A stretch of 64,000 bases of DNA from Diphasiastrum complanatum (lineage: Eukaryota > Streptophyta > Lycopodiopsida > Lycopodiales > Lycopodiaceae), in the NCBI GenBank assembly GCA_029204225.1, contig CM055108.1, positions 19,346,279-19,410,278 on the forward strand. The letters are read 5' to 3'. Below, piece after piece: positions 34,026 through 45,984 of the stretch. The notes beneath the pieces are model-generated. The model made no database searches. It was not told the DNA's origin and worked only from the letters and a program-made list of their open reading frames with translations. Position 1 is the stretch's first letter, and each line of letters begins with the position of its first letter. The translations under genes were made by a program, and so were the position numbers.

Positions 34026-35460
34026 AAGGCTTAGCCCGAATAGGTTTAGCGTTCTCCTCTAATGGAATAGTATGGACTGCTATTTTAGGTGGGACCCCCT
34101 TCATTTCAGAATAATTCCAGGCAAATACATCTCTGTATTTGCGTAGTAAGGTCTCCAGATCAAGAAGTTGACTTGGCGTGATGTGGGCTCCGACGTGAAC
34201 TATACGATCCATCTCCTCGTCAGGATCTTTACGATTTAGCTCTATTATCTTTGCTGTTCCTTCAAAGGAGTGGGAAGCCTATGTAAGCTCCCGTTCGGGT
34301 TACGGCAATTGGATGACGACATCATCAAGTGTGAAATCTTTAAAATGCCGTGGAAGATCAAAAGGAGGTTCCACAAAGATCTCGAAAACTTTGGAAATCC
34401 TAGATGTGGATGTGCTAGCAGAACTGGAAGCATTATCACATGGATTGTCCTTTTGTTGTTTGGAAAATGGCTTGATTGGTTGTTTGAGCTTTTTGCACAT
34501 TTGTCTTTGTGGTGTTTTGTGGAGGCGATGTGGTTGCCTCTCAAATCAATTCTTTGTTTATTGCATCGCAGAGTTCATCCAGAAGCATGTCCCATTGGTA
34601 AACCTTAGGTTTGGGCCGATAGGCCACGGTGTTGGCTACCTTGGTTGTGAGTTGCACATGAGCCATAGACCCTGACAACTTAATCTCTTTGGGAATCGAT
34701 TTTGGTGCGTAACGTTTTTTTATCGAGATACATGAGGACTTGGGCATCAGTCGTCACATTATCATTCACCAAAAGAATACCGTCTTCCGAAACATGGGCT
34801 GCAGAAAAACTAGGTTCTCCTAGGCACCAAGCTATAGGAATTGGATCTATCATCATTAATGGAATGATGGGTGTCGCTATGTCCGTAGAAGACGGGAGAA
34901 TATATGTGTCTTCTACGGCGGTTTCTATCCGGCATCTATTGGAGTCAGCACAGTCCACGGTGGCCAGTGCTTGTCCCCAATTGATTATATCGGTCGATCT
35001 TGTATAGTGTCCTTTCGGCATGATTGGAACACTATCGGAGTCGTCATATGTGGTGGATGACCAATTATCATAAACTATGGTGGGCGTAACATGTCCGATA
35101 GAGTCAACAGTGACTCTTTTTTCATTGTTGTCGAAGGTTATTTTACTGTGCTTCCAATCTTGGACGACGCCTGCCATTTGTAGCCAGGGTGTGCCAAGAA
35201 GGAGTTTATATGTTTGTGCATCCTCGGGCAAATCTAGAATGACACACGATGGTAAACTTGACTTCTGCAATACGGACTGGGATGTTTGATAAGTGACCTG
35301 TAGGGTCGGTGACTCGTTGATAGGCCATACGTAGTTTATAGCATGGCAGATTCAAGATGTTGAAACCCCATGGCTTTTTTAGTGACAATCATGATATTTA
35401 TGCTTGATCCAATATCAAGGATAGCCCCCAGCCGTGTCCTGACCGGCACACCTGAGCACG
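34026..35460 (-). pseudogene. Gypsy protease and start of RT
   Basis: On the minus strand, GAILDIGSSINIM (near 35420) is the aspartic protease active site, with Ile where Thr is usual. Next come YKLLLGTPWLQMAGVVQDWK and HSKITFDNNEKRVTV in 34680-35270. A linker with several stops leads to the RT entry block LETLLRKYRDVFAWNYSEMK and ENAKPIRAKPYP at 33991-34212. There the sequence jumps to the plus-strand integrase. The rest of RT is absent. Confidence 0.85.
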
Positions 35461-35469
35461 ATAGTGACT

Positions 35470-36190
35470 ACATGAACATAGATACTGGAGCACTAAGGGA
35501 AGTTCTCCTAAGTCAGAAGAGAGTTTAGTTGTACAAAATAAATGCTTTTTTGATCTTCCAAAATATTACATAAATAATGATGTATACATTGCTACTATAG
35601 ATTTGTGTAGTTTTTTTTAGTACAGAGAGGACAAAGTCCTATGTTTGTTATCTGCATCAATAACAAAAAAATTTGATATCGTAGATTTTGATGTTGATGA
35701 CCTTGTTCCCGGTGTCGATTTTGAAGAAGATGAAATTCTAACCGGCTAGGAATGTCTTCATAGGGAAATCACAAATACACATGGGCACCTCCAAAGCGTT
35801 CCTTTCAAAGGAATAATTCCTTGAACTTTAATCTCAATTGAAATTGCCTACTCCTCCAAGAATGCAATTTACAAATAGATTATTCTTCTTGTGTTGGAGG
35901 ACATTATATAGATGATGAAGACCTTGTTGTTGATGATGATGAGGAACGTGTAAGTTTCAATTGTGATAGAGTTGCATTTATGTCTATAGTTTTTTATAGA
36001 TGGCTTTGAGTTCCCCTATGTGGCAATGAGTCCCTGCCATGTCATTTGCCACAGTGGCAAGTGCATATTTATGTGAAAGGGTGGGGGCCCATTTTATCTC
36101 CTGGACCAATGGGAGAGCTCTAATTTAAATTTTGAACTTGCCAGGCATGTAGTTTGAATTGGGCTAAGAGCCAATTTCTTCCAATATTTG
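35470..36190. other. Spacer, possible retroelement remnant
   Basis: No recognised domain. A plus-strand stretch near 35680-35750 translates to an acidic peptide (VDFEEDEIL), as in linkers of some gag-pol proteins, but this is not enough to call. Confidence 0.3.
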
Positions 36191-36191
36191 G

Positions 36192-36383
36192 TTGCTTACA
36201 CCCATTTTACACTGGGCACCATTTGAAAATTGGGATATTGATCTTGTGGGACCAACAAAACTAGTTATTCAACATAAAAAGAGTAGATATATATTAGTAG
36301 CTATTGGTTATTGTACTAAAATGGTTGGTGATAGCTGCTACAAAAGCAAACAATGCAAAGATAGTGGAAACTTTCTTATTTGA
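36192..36383 (+). pseudogene. Gypsy integrase core fragment
   Basis: The translation APFENWDIDLVGPTKLV, then SRYILVAIGYCTKMV is the first catalytic-Asp block of a gypsy integrase. It is isolated and stops after about 60 residues. Confidence 0.75.
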
Positions 36384-36734
36384 ATTGGTTGGGGACGGAG
36401 AGACTCATCAATGATACAATTGAAAAGCTTTTGGAGTACTTTTAATGGCATGATTTTTGTTTTGGGACTTTGACCTGAAAAAGAGTAACCCTTTTTAATA
36501 TCCTTTAAATTTCCTAATATTAACCCAAAACCATGGACTTTTATGAGCCAATCTCCAAATTATACAACAAAGATGTACCCACAAAGGCATTTTTACAACA
36601 GATCATAACAATAATCTTTTACAAACTTATAAAACCATCATATTAAAAAATGAAACCAAATTTGAAGACAAACATATGATTTTTGAGTAGTCAAATTTCA
36701 TAAAAATACAATAGGACTCAAAAGATCTTCACAT

Positions 36735-37076
36735 TTAGTTATTTTTAAATACATCTTTCAAAAAAATTTCAATAAAGCTTCTCAATTTAGAATTTGACAT
36801 ATTATTAGTTGATGAAGTTGAAGACCCATCTTTTTCATCAAAATCGACTGACATCTCTTCTTCAGAATCATTATCCAATTTTGACAAGAAACCCGATAAG
36901 TAAACTTTTCTTTGTTTTGACAAGTTGAGGATGTCCCCCTCATCCAAGTTATTTTTTTCAAAATGGCTATAGTTGACTTTCGTAAAATGATTAGTCATTG
37001 TCAACTCAAAATTTGAAGCCAAAACATCTATACCTTCTAAATTCAAATTATTAGCTTTTGGTTGATTCTTTAGCAA
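36735..37076 (-). CDS. Unrecognised acidic open frame, 113 residues
   Basis: A Ser/Asp/Glu-rich frame with KLDNDSEEEMSVDFDEKDGS and a Lys/Phe-rich C-terminus. It has no domain I know, no visible splice context and no neighbour that suggests a role. It could be an exon or part of a decayed element. It could equally be chance in AT-rich sequence. Confidence 0.2.
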   Translation of the reverse strand: MLKNQPKANNLNLEGIDVLASNFELTMTNHFTKVNYSHFEKNNLDEGDILNLSKQRKVYLSGFLSKLDNDSEEEMSVDFDEKDGSSTSSTNNMSNSKLRSFIEIFLKDVFKNN

Positions 37077-37127
37077 TCACCTTCTCTTGCCTTTTGGATC
37101 TACTTGTAATATTTCAAACTCGTACTT

Positions 37128-37130
<3 letters not shown>

Positions 37131-37183
<53 letters not shown>
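37131..37183. repeat. (TA)n microsatellite, about 53 bp
   Basis: An uninterrupted TA tract within AT-rich spacer. Confidence 0.97.
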
Positions 37184-37186
<3 letters not shown>

Positions 37187-37189
37187 AGG

Positions 37190-38980
37190 TGGTGCACAAC
37201 TATTGGACATATGATACTTTTGTTTGCTTACTACTATGAATAAACCCAAGTACTTTTCCAATTGAAAATAGATGTCCTTGAAGCCAAAAATGCAATAAGA
37301 CTTCTAGTTTGAGTTTCATTCATATTAACATACCACTTCATTTTTGTAAAGTTTGTATGTTCTTTCTTGAGCCCACAAAGAGCTCGTGTTCCTCGCCTTG
37401 CACAAGCTACAAAATTCTATTAGATTCGAAGGCTTGGCAATTGTAGTTGAAGCTCATAAGTTAAAAGACTAGTGAAATTCGTCAATTGATGATGCATCCT
37501 CAAGATTGAGCAAAATAATTTTTTGTTTTCCAAAAAAGTCCTTTGGAATATATTGTTCTTGCGTATGCTCGTGAAATTTTTCTAAACAAATATAATTTCA
37601 TGAATCCAAAGGAGTAGATTTCTATTAAACTTGATAATCTTTGTTGATGACAAAATTGAAATGCTTATTCTCTCGAGATAATCAACAAAGATTAGGACAT
37701 AGAACATCAAAAAAATATGTTCCATAAAAGGCTAACTTTTTTTTTTGTGACACAACCTACTAAAATTGTGAAATTCAACTAGTTTGATTAGTGGAATTGG
37801 AAAAAATTTATTATTGGAAGGGAAATCAAATTGACTTCAACACTAAAACATGTGTACCATATATTTCTCCCTTATCGAAGAGCATAGAAGCAACCAGCTA
37901 TTCAATTAAGAAATTATTTTAAGGTTTGGCACTTTTGGGCATTAAGGATGCTTCGAAAGCACAATGATTGTACTAAAATAAAACAATACTTTGTTCAATT
38001 GAAGGGTACACAATCTCAAATCAAGATAAGTCATTCAAGATGTGTCATGTAACCATCTTATCACCCTTGTGATTTACTAGAAGTAAAATTGCAAGATGTG
38101 AGATGATCATTATATGTGATTGCAAATGGTACATTGCAAGACAAATGCTACAAGACAAGCTATGTTTGGACTCTATGTACGAAGTGTTGCCAAAAAATGT
38201 CACTCGCATCAAATGACATGAATATCTAGATTGCCAACTTGTGAGCAAAGAATTGAACATGAAATACATTCACTTGATTTAGCATCTACACGTAATGCAC
38301 TTTAGCTATATTAAGATATTGTTCTATGCATGTATTACCAAAGACCACACCCGTTCCTACTTGCATGTGCGTGTTTGCATGCCCTAATAATAAACTGATG
38401 AAGGACCAAAGTTCACAACTTTTATCATCTACTCAAGCAAGTCTATGAATTTTTTAAAATTACTTTTCCTATGACACCTTTATTTAATTCTCTCACCATC
38501 TTAATCACACAATCTTAACTTTGTGGTCTAGAGCCCAAAATTTGGACCTATAATGTATGATTGAGAGCATGCATGATGTGTCGATTTTTAACACTTTGAA
38601 ACATTATAAATTGCAAAACATGCCCTCTTTTTTATGTGACAATTTTCCATTTGATAGTTTGAACGATAGTCTTGTCATACCTTTGCAAGGGAAGGCCAAA
38701 ACAAGCAACTTACAATGTACTCTATCAAGTATAATTGAGAAGAAATTTAACTCGCTTGATGTTACACAATCAGTGCTTATACATAAGAGTTAATATACTA
38801 CATTTCTGATAAAAACTACACTAAGAAGCAAGGAATTCATCTTTTATTCCATGAAACAACCTTACAACGTACAATCTTATCAACCCTAATGTAGCATGTC
38901 CTTTGCATAGCAAGAAATCAAAAAGCATCACATTGATCATCTTTCGCCGAGAATTTTATTTGCATGAAACCAGATTTTCA
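37190..38980. other. Spacer, no gene recognised
   Basis: AT-rich, with only short frames lacking domains (38045-38269 minus, 38557-38793 plus). I see no repeat structure with clear ends. Confidence 0.35.
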
Positions 38981-38987
38981 AGTGTAT

Positions 38988-39245
38988 TATCCTTTGGTAA
39001 ATGCATCAAGGATTGATTCTTGCCTAAATTCCTCCATTCGCTTACCTGTTAAATTCGAACATTATCAATACAAGTACATGCAAGTTATTGAAGAAAAGCA
39101 ACAAAATCAAAGCACACAAAAAATTCTTACAACACTAAGAGAATGTACAAATACAAGGATAAAAGTGCAAAGTCATATTAGAAACCTGAGTATCAGCTCT
39201 ATTAATGATGTCACCAAGTTGCTCAAGTTGGTAAGACATATACCT
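38988..39245 (-). other. Two candidate exons downstream of the HdeD-like gene
   Basis: A 60-bp stretch, 39186-39245, lies between GACAG and a GT and translates to RYMSYQLEQLGDIINRADTQ. A second, 38988-39045, translates to KRMEEFRQESILDAFTKG plus stop. Both look like amphipathic helices of real protein. However, the phase of the strong donor at 39360 (phase 1) does not join to the first one in this frame. They may be an alternative 3' end of the HdeD-like gene, another gene, or chance. Confidence 0.3.
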
Positions 39246-39360
39246 CTGTCAAAAAATGCATGTGCATGATCAATCCAACGAGTCAACCTTAATGGATTTG
39301 TGTTGTAGAAGAAATTTCACATGAACTAAAAAATAACTCAACGTATCGTATGTAACTTAC

Positions 39361-40425
39361 CGTGAAACTTAAAGTAGGCCATGCATGCAAATAACATCAT
39401 GCCAACTCCGGAAGTGAGAAACTCCACACCAAAAATTACGCCGAGGAGGACAAGTCCATGACGTGGAGCCAAAACAAGTATAGTGATTGCCAATGCTATG
39501 GAAAGCATTCCACTAACCAACAATGTTGGCCATGATGTCATATTTCGAACATGGCATGCCATCAAAAGCTTTAAAAAACCCTGCAAAATGTGTTGTCCAA
39601 GTCACTACTTAACGATAGATCTACTATAACAATGATCAATTACGAAAATCTTTTAACGATGAATTTACTGAAGATCTATAGAATTTTCTCTCATACAAAG
39701 GTTGTAACAAAAGCAAAGGTGAAACTCTCAAATTATGATAAAAAACCTTTCCACACTGCAAAATTCCTCTTCACAATATTTACCTACTCGATAAACCATA
39801 AATGTCCATAAAACTTCACCTTTTCGTGGGAAAAATGTATTGCAGGTAATATGTTTAACCAACTTCATAGCATATCATGCCAAGAAAAAATTTATAGCAC
39901 ATATAGTGGATCATTATGGATAAGAGCATGTAGAGTTTTTACTCAATCTTCAATGAAAATTAGAATGGGCTTTCTCAAGGCCCTTACCACCACCTCAAGT
40001 CACTGAAAAGACCGTTCTTCTATACCCAAAGGGTTCTAGCAAAAAAAGACATGACCAACAAAGTGGAGAATGATATGATAGCTAACATGTATTGGGTGGT
40101 CATATAGAATTTCTGGAATCGCTAGTGTATACGATGAATATAACACACTTGAGCATTGCAACTTGATGTAATCTAGCACAACAATTTACTCATTCACTAG
40201 AGAAACTATAGAGATAATTCATGTTGTAATGTATCATGATATTGTTAACTTGTGCAATCTCTTTCTTGACCCTTTACCTAGGATGAACGAATAGTTTTCT
40301 CTCATAGAATTCAAATGCTTTTTCATGGAATACACTAGTAAAATGATGTGTGCCTCAATAGACTCAAAGCCAGTATAGATGCCAAGGGATAGTCAAATAT
40401 TATGGCAAAACCTCCCATTTGCATA

Positions 40426-40477
<52 letters not shown>

Positions 40478-40593
40478 CAACACCTCACTTGTGCAGGACA
40501 ATTCATGTTGTAATGTATCATGATATTGTTAAGTATAGATGCCAAGGGATAGTCAAATATTATGGCAAAACCTCCCATTTGCATAATCCCCCC

Positions 40594-40638
<45 letters not shown>

Positions 40639-42113
40639 CAACACCTCACTTGTGCAGGACAATTCATGTTGTAATGTATCATGATATTGTTAACTTGTGC
40701 AATGAAAGGTGAAGTAGTTTTAGAATGCTTGCAATGTCAAAATATGAAAGATATATAAGATTCTCGATACTTCAATAGTATGTCTCGCACTTTTACTTTA
40801 AACAATACTCTAAAGTATTGGCGTGTCATTGTGCTCTTCTTAAAGAGCATTAAATTATGCAAAGACTGACATTCCTCAAGCATTTACAAGGTTGCACACA
40901 AAGCTCAGCTGGTTCCGTGATTCCTCAAATTGTAAAACAAATATAAATCCGGTGAAAGTGAAACACAACATGAATTGTCCATTAAAGATTCAAAAGCTTG
41001 TTATGGCCCATAAAAATAAAAAGTTGGAGGACATTATAGATACCAAAATGTAAAAAAATGATGCACCATAAGAAACAAGGTGAATAATATATTGCTAGAA
41101 GCTTTGCATTAAAGCAGGGCGTTCAAACTGTTAAATAATGTAGTAAGAAACTAAAATTGCATGTTACAGGAATTATAAAAAGAAAGAAAATCATGATTTG
41201 AAGCTCAAACTCACCTAAGAATGACATTTGATCTTTTAGCAAATCATCACAATAGCTTACCACTATTGGGCAAAGCTAAAAATTCAGCTGGAAAGTCGAA
41301 TCCTTTCTCAATCCTTTACACTAGGGAAAAGAACTTCCAGTGATCTTTACAGCTAGAAAATCGAATTCTTTTTCAATCCCTTACACTTAGCAAAGGAACT
41401 TCTAGTGATCTTTACACCGGGTTCAACGGCATTTCAATTATGGCTCAACCTAACGGCCTTGCCATAATTCAATGCATGTTTCCAAGTGCAAAGATCACTA
41501 AAAAATATCCAGTTTCCAGCATTTGAAAGCATGACAGTATGAATAGTTCTGAAGAAAGAATTACAGTTGATGCAATCAGGCAGAGATGAGATTCACACAC
41601 CAAGCTTTAGAAGAAGGATAGAAGAGATTATACATTAGCGAAAAACCAGCCGCCCAGAACGTAAATCAGCACCAAGCTACCGATCGAGGGGTTTATGAGC
41701 ATCCATATACCGATTATCAGATGCAAAATCCCCAGCAGCAAGAAGGAGCCGGTCCCTGGAACCCCACACATCGTACAAAACTGCACCAGTGATGTGACAC
41801 CGCCAAAAATCAAAAGCCAGGCGATCACCTGCTCCACTGCAAATGCAAATACTATAGGTAGGACGATTCCTATCACTCCTACCACCACGAACAAGGCGCC
41901 ACAAATCGCCAGAAGAATTGACAGCTTGTGGATGTGCTCGTCTTTTACATGGGCTGTCAATCCTCGCACTTGATCCCCGAAAAGGTAGACATACGAGGAC
42001 GCTCCTGCAGCTGCCTCCACCACAGGGGGCTCTGGCATGCGTGCTCCGTAACCGGAAGGAATCCGTTCGTAGGTTGCTGCATTGGCTTCTCCTTCCTGAT
42101 TTTCCCTCGCCAT
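39361..42113 (-). CDS. HdeD/DUF308-like multi-pass membrane protein, two clear exons
   Basis: Exon 1 is 41634-42113 (ATG at 42113; donor AAT|GTATAA). Exon 2 is 39361-39580 (acceptor TTTTGCAG; strong donor G|GTAAGT). The junction is phase 0 and reads GGWFFAN / GFLKLLMACHVRN across the boundary. The first 75 or so residues are hydrophilic. About six hydrophobic helices then follow in a pseudo-repeat, including LSILLAICGALFVVVGVIGI, GSFLLLGILHLIIGIWMLIN and SWPTLLVSGMLSIALAITIL. The recurring G-L--G-L-I--G--L--NP pattern is that of the HdeD (DUF308) family. Bacterial HdeD is linked to acid resistance; the plant function is not known to me. If intron 2 is not spliced, the frame stops at 39338; otherwise the C-terminus lies further on. 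A 2.05-kb intron separates the exons. Confidence 0.85.
40372..40693. repeat. 160-bp tandem duplication with C-run and CT tract
   Basis: Unit 1 (40372-40531) and unit 2 (40532-40693) each hold GCCAAGGGATAGTCAAATAT, a C-run, a CT tract and CAACACCTCACTTGTGCAGG. Copy 1 has 11 C and about 36 bp of CT. Copy 2 has 17 C, preceded by a T, and about 29 bp of CT. The end block (ATTCATGTTGTAATGTATCA) also occurs once more at about 40217. It lies inside the HdeD-like intron. Confidence 0.92.
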
Positions 42114-42114
42114 C

Positions 42115-45100
42115 CTGAATCTGCTGTCAGAAAACTTCCCCAGAAGGCGATCGCTCTAAAAACAGGTGCAAAACTTTGATTGCGAGGATTCAAAACCAAA
42201 ATGCTGAGAATTGTGCAAGCAAACTATGGACTTTAAACACCCACACCACCATGGCAGCTGCTTCATCCACAGGAATCACTTGTAAATTGCTCATAGCAAA
42301 CCCAAAAGCGAGAGAGAGAGATGGATAGAGAGAGAGCTTCCAGTCTTTTCCAGAATTGAATGACGATCGCCAGAGAAGTAAAAGCGTTTGTCCGTAGGAT
42401 TGTTGATGGAATATGTTTTGTTGGCTGGGAGACGCCTCTCTCTCTCTCACAGAAAAATAGAAGCTTTGAGAGAAAAGGCGAAGGAGACCGCGAAAAATCT
42501 CACAGTGCTCGCCAAAAAAACTTTCTTTTTGACACAAAAACTTATTGTCACACTTTTTCTAAACCGAGGGTAAAAAATTTAACACCCTATTTTGCTTGAT
42601 CTGCCAAACATTTTATTCGATAACGGTCAAAGATTTGGTAGGGCGACGCTTTTTTAATTTTCTTGTTTCATGACTTTTGTAGATTCTTTTATGGTAGGAT
42701 TACCCAATGGAAAGGCGTGTGAGGAATACATTCAGTGCTGGGCAAGTATTAACTTTTTGTGATACCCACCGAGGTCAAAGTATATGAAAATTTTGGAGTT
42801 TTATAATCGGTGATTAAGGGATATACTAGCATAAAAATTGCAAGGTTCAGATTATGCATTCGGTTATATGATTTTGTGATGGGTATTGGTGGGTGTTGAC
42901 TAAGTGATGCAAATGGTATTATCGGAGTAGTCATTTTTTCAGATCTGTTGGATATCAATATTAATCGACTATTGAAAATTGCAAATTTTGAGTATTCATA
43001 TTCATATACCCAACGGTCACCCATTTTTTGAGTTTTGGCAAGCGGGCAATGAACCACCCCCCCCACCCCCCCCATTTCAAACTTGGCTGGCAAATGCCAA
43101 ATGAAGGGCCACAATTTGATTGGCCAGTTTGAACCCCTACGATCTAAATGGTCCATTTTTGTGAAGTTGCCCCTAGCAACTCAACATGACGATAAAAAGA
43201 AGTTGTGGTACCAAAATTTTGACCATCTAAAATGGAGTACAATTGTGGAATGGATGGGTGAGTGGGAAATCTCATTATCATATGTAAAGGATGATAAAGT
43301 CATAAAAAATGACACATGTGACCTTAGTCAAACTTTATGAAAGTCTAAGCACCCTAAAGTATTTATGGCATGCTTAATGTTTTTTATGGACTCAATGGCT
43401 TTGCATTTAAGACTCTTGAAAATTACACTACATTAACCATAGGAAATCTTTTACTATCTGCTATGGATTATTAGATCATATTTTCGCTACGTTAATTTGC
43501 ATTTTGCAACTTTTTTTTTCACAATTTTAGTCAATTCTTTTTGCTGGGGGGAGGGGCTAAGGAGAAACATCTTTCCCCTACATTAATGTGCATTGTGTAA
43601 GGTGGATTATTATTCCAAGTTTGAGGTAGCTCAGATTGGCATAATGGACAATCTATTCACAAGCTATCAAGTTTGCGTGCAAAATAGAGAGCCTTTAAAT
43701 AAATTAGTTAATTATGTTGAGTATCGAACATTAACAACATCTGGTAGGTCTCTCTTTGTGCACGTTATCTAGCAAAATGGGTATGTTCCCAGGTACGTAA
43801 AGTTTTTTTTTTTAATATATTTTTTCACATGGCACCTAGTTGTTGAGTGTCCACATGCAAATTCTGTCGTAAAGTGCATAAGATATGAAAAACCCAGGTC
43901 AAATCGTTAGGGAAGTCACATGTAATTTATGTTTTTGAATGTGACGCCAAACTACAAAGAAGGAAAGAATGAGCTCACATGTAATTTATGTTTTTGAATG
44001 TGACTCCAAACTACAAAGAATAAATGAATGAGCTCTTATCATTAGATAGGCTACAATCTTCACAAATGTATTGCTATGCTCAATGTTTGGTTTGTGAAGC
44101 TCAAAATTAAGCATCCTTGTCAACGCGTCATCAAGGTGAGCTCATGGTTTGAAGGAAAAATGGTACAGGGCCTTTTTCCAAAGGACATTGTAAGGTAACT
44201 ATTATGGTACACATGCTTTATATTCTTTGGTAACTACAAATTATACTAGTTATATTTGTCAAATATACATTGTACATCAACCCCTGCAAAAGAAAGGGTG
44301 CACCAAACTTACCACGTTACACACATGGAGCCATAAATAGGACTAGAGGAAATGAAAAGACATCACATCAAGCATCTCGAATCTCTCACTCATTCTTTTT
44401 GCTCTCATTTTTCTCTCAAATACTTCTTTTTAAAGGAAAATGTTAAGCTTATATTTCACAAATAGGAGACAAAAAAATTACAAAGAAAGTGGGGCTTATA
44501 TAGGTGTGCCCTCGCCTTGCAAATGTGTTGAGGTAGGTCAACACATTTGCAAGAAAGTCAATGTTAAAAGCTAAATTGTGGTGGTGGTCTGAACAATTAA
44601 AGGCCAGACCTTGATGGAGGGCTGAAATAGCGTGCATAGCATGCATAAAAAGTCTGCTTTTTGGCCATTTCTTAGAGCATGCCTTAATGGTGGTGTCAGG
44701 CTTTTATGGATGATTCTATGCCTAAGTTGTTGCCCTGCAATGGTGCATGCAGTGCAGGGGTTGATGAGGTGTCCTGTAGAGAAAGTTATGGCTATAGGAA
44801 GTTTGGCAACTTTTGAACTAAAATTTCCAAATTTTCTGTAATGTTCTAATGCATGCATGCAGATAACTCAAAATGTATGGATAGACCTGTATGCATGTTA
44901 CATGGGTGTTTAGTAGATTGATCAGAATAAATTTTATGCATGAAGCTATTTTTAGCAATTCTAGTTCAAAAAGTTGATTTCCCAGTTTCTAGGCAATTTA
45001 CGTAAAAAACTTGATTTTTTTTTAAGAAATTACTGCATGTCATATCTGATGCATGCCGAATGTTTCGAAATCCTTTCGGAATGTGATGGTAACTCTGAAA

Positions 45101-45980
45101 CTGCTAAGTCGATGCTTTAGATCAATTTTCACAGTTTACGTCCATATTGAACGGAATTTGAAAATCTCCGGTTTACGTAAAATTTGAAGTAACCATGGAT
45201 GTTTTGGATTTATTCAGATTTGTTGGTTATTGATCGAACAAAAATTGCTTGTGAAGTGAATGATCTTACTAAGTTGAAATCAATCAATTTTTAAGGTCAG
45301 AGTTCCTTTCACTTTTAGTTGTAGATTTTGAAATTTGTCACCTAATTGGAGCATTTCTTGTTTTTTGGGATCAGTAAAGACCTTGGTATAACGCAAATCT
45401 TATTGGAACTATTTCTATGTTGATCCATATGGGGGTTTTCCAGTAATTGAGTGCGGCACTTAGTTAGTTGAACAATCAAAATAGTCTGGTTCATTAAAGT
45501 ACTAATGATACCAAATTGAACTTTTTCCAAGTACATCTTGGGGCTTTTAACCTGAACCATATTTGGAAGGAAGGAAAGAGTTGAAGCTTGAGGGGTAGTT
45601 GATTGGTTGACCCAATCGATCAATTTTGCTAATATACTTTCAATTCCTAAAATATAATTGATAGCAAATGAGAATATTAATTGGGAATTAATTAAGAAGA
45701 CTGTCTTTGGGAATTTAGATTCCTTTTTCCTAGTGTTAATTAGAATTTTGAGAAGCTGGGGTACAATGTGGAGTGGAATTCTTTGGGTAACACTTAAGGA
45801 GCATGAGGGATTTCAATGGATAGATGTATCTCCTGGAATTGGCTACGATTCCGATCCTATAGTTGGATATAAGATAGCCAAATAGTCTTTTTGACTTTTT
45901 GGACAAAACAGATCTAGATGCAGAGAGGATTCTTGGAGGAAAAGCTGGTGTGGTATGGGACATCAATGATTCCAAAGGGG
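42115..45980. other. Upstream of the HdeD-like gene and long spacer
   Basis: 42115-42600 would contain the 5' UTR and promoter of the minus-strand HdeD-like gene; GA-rich stretches lie at 42310-42340. Beyond it, open frames (42749-43156, 43083-43340, 44449-44858, 45342-45623, 45658-45975) show no domain and mostly overlap on opposite strands. I see no RNA gene. Confidence 0.35.
43916..44033. repeat. 59-bp tandem duplication
   Basis: TCACATGTAATTTATGTTTT through to GAATGAGC occurs twice in succession (43916-43974 and 43975-44033) with a few substitutions. Confidence 0.9.
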
Positions 45981-45984
45981 ATTA

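Noticed and set aside
40393-40674. Overlapping Glu-Arg and Ser-Leu frames on both strands
   Set aside because: Translations of the duplicated CT and C-run unit.
42190-42599. Frames upstream of the HdeD-like start codon
   Set aside because: Located in the presumed 5' UTR/promoter, with no recognisable domain and conflicting strands.
45658-45975. Opposed open frames of 75 and 79 residues
   Set aside because: They overlap on opposite strands, contain no domain, and abut an LTR.
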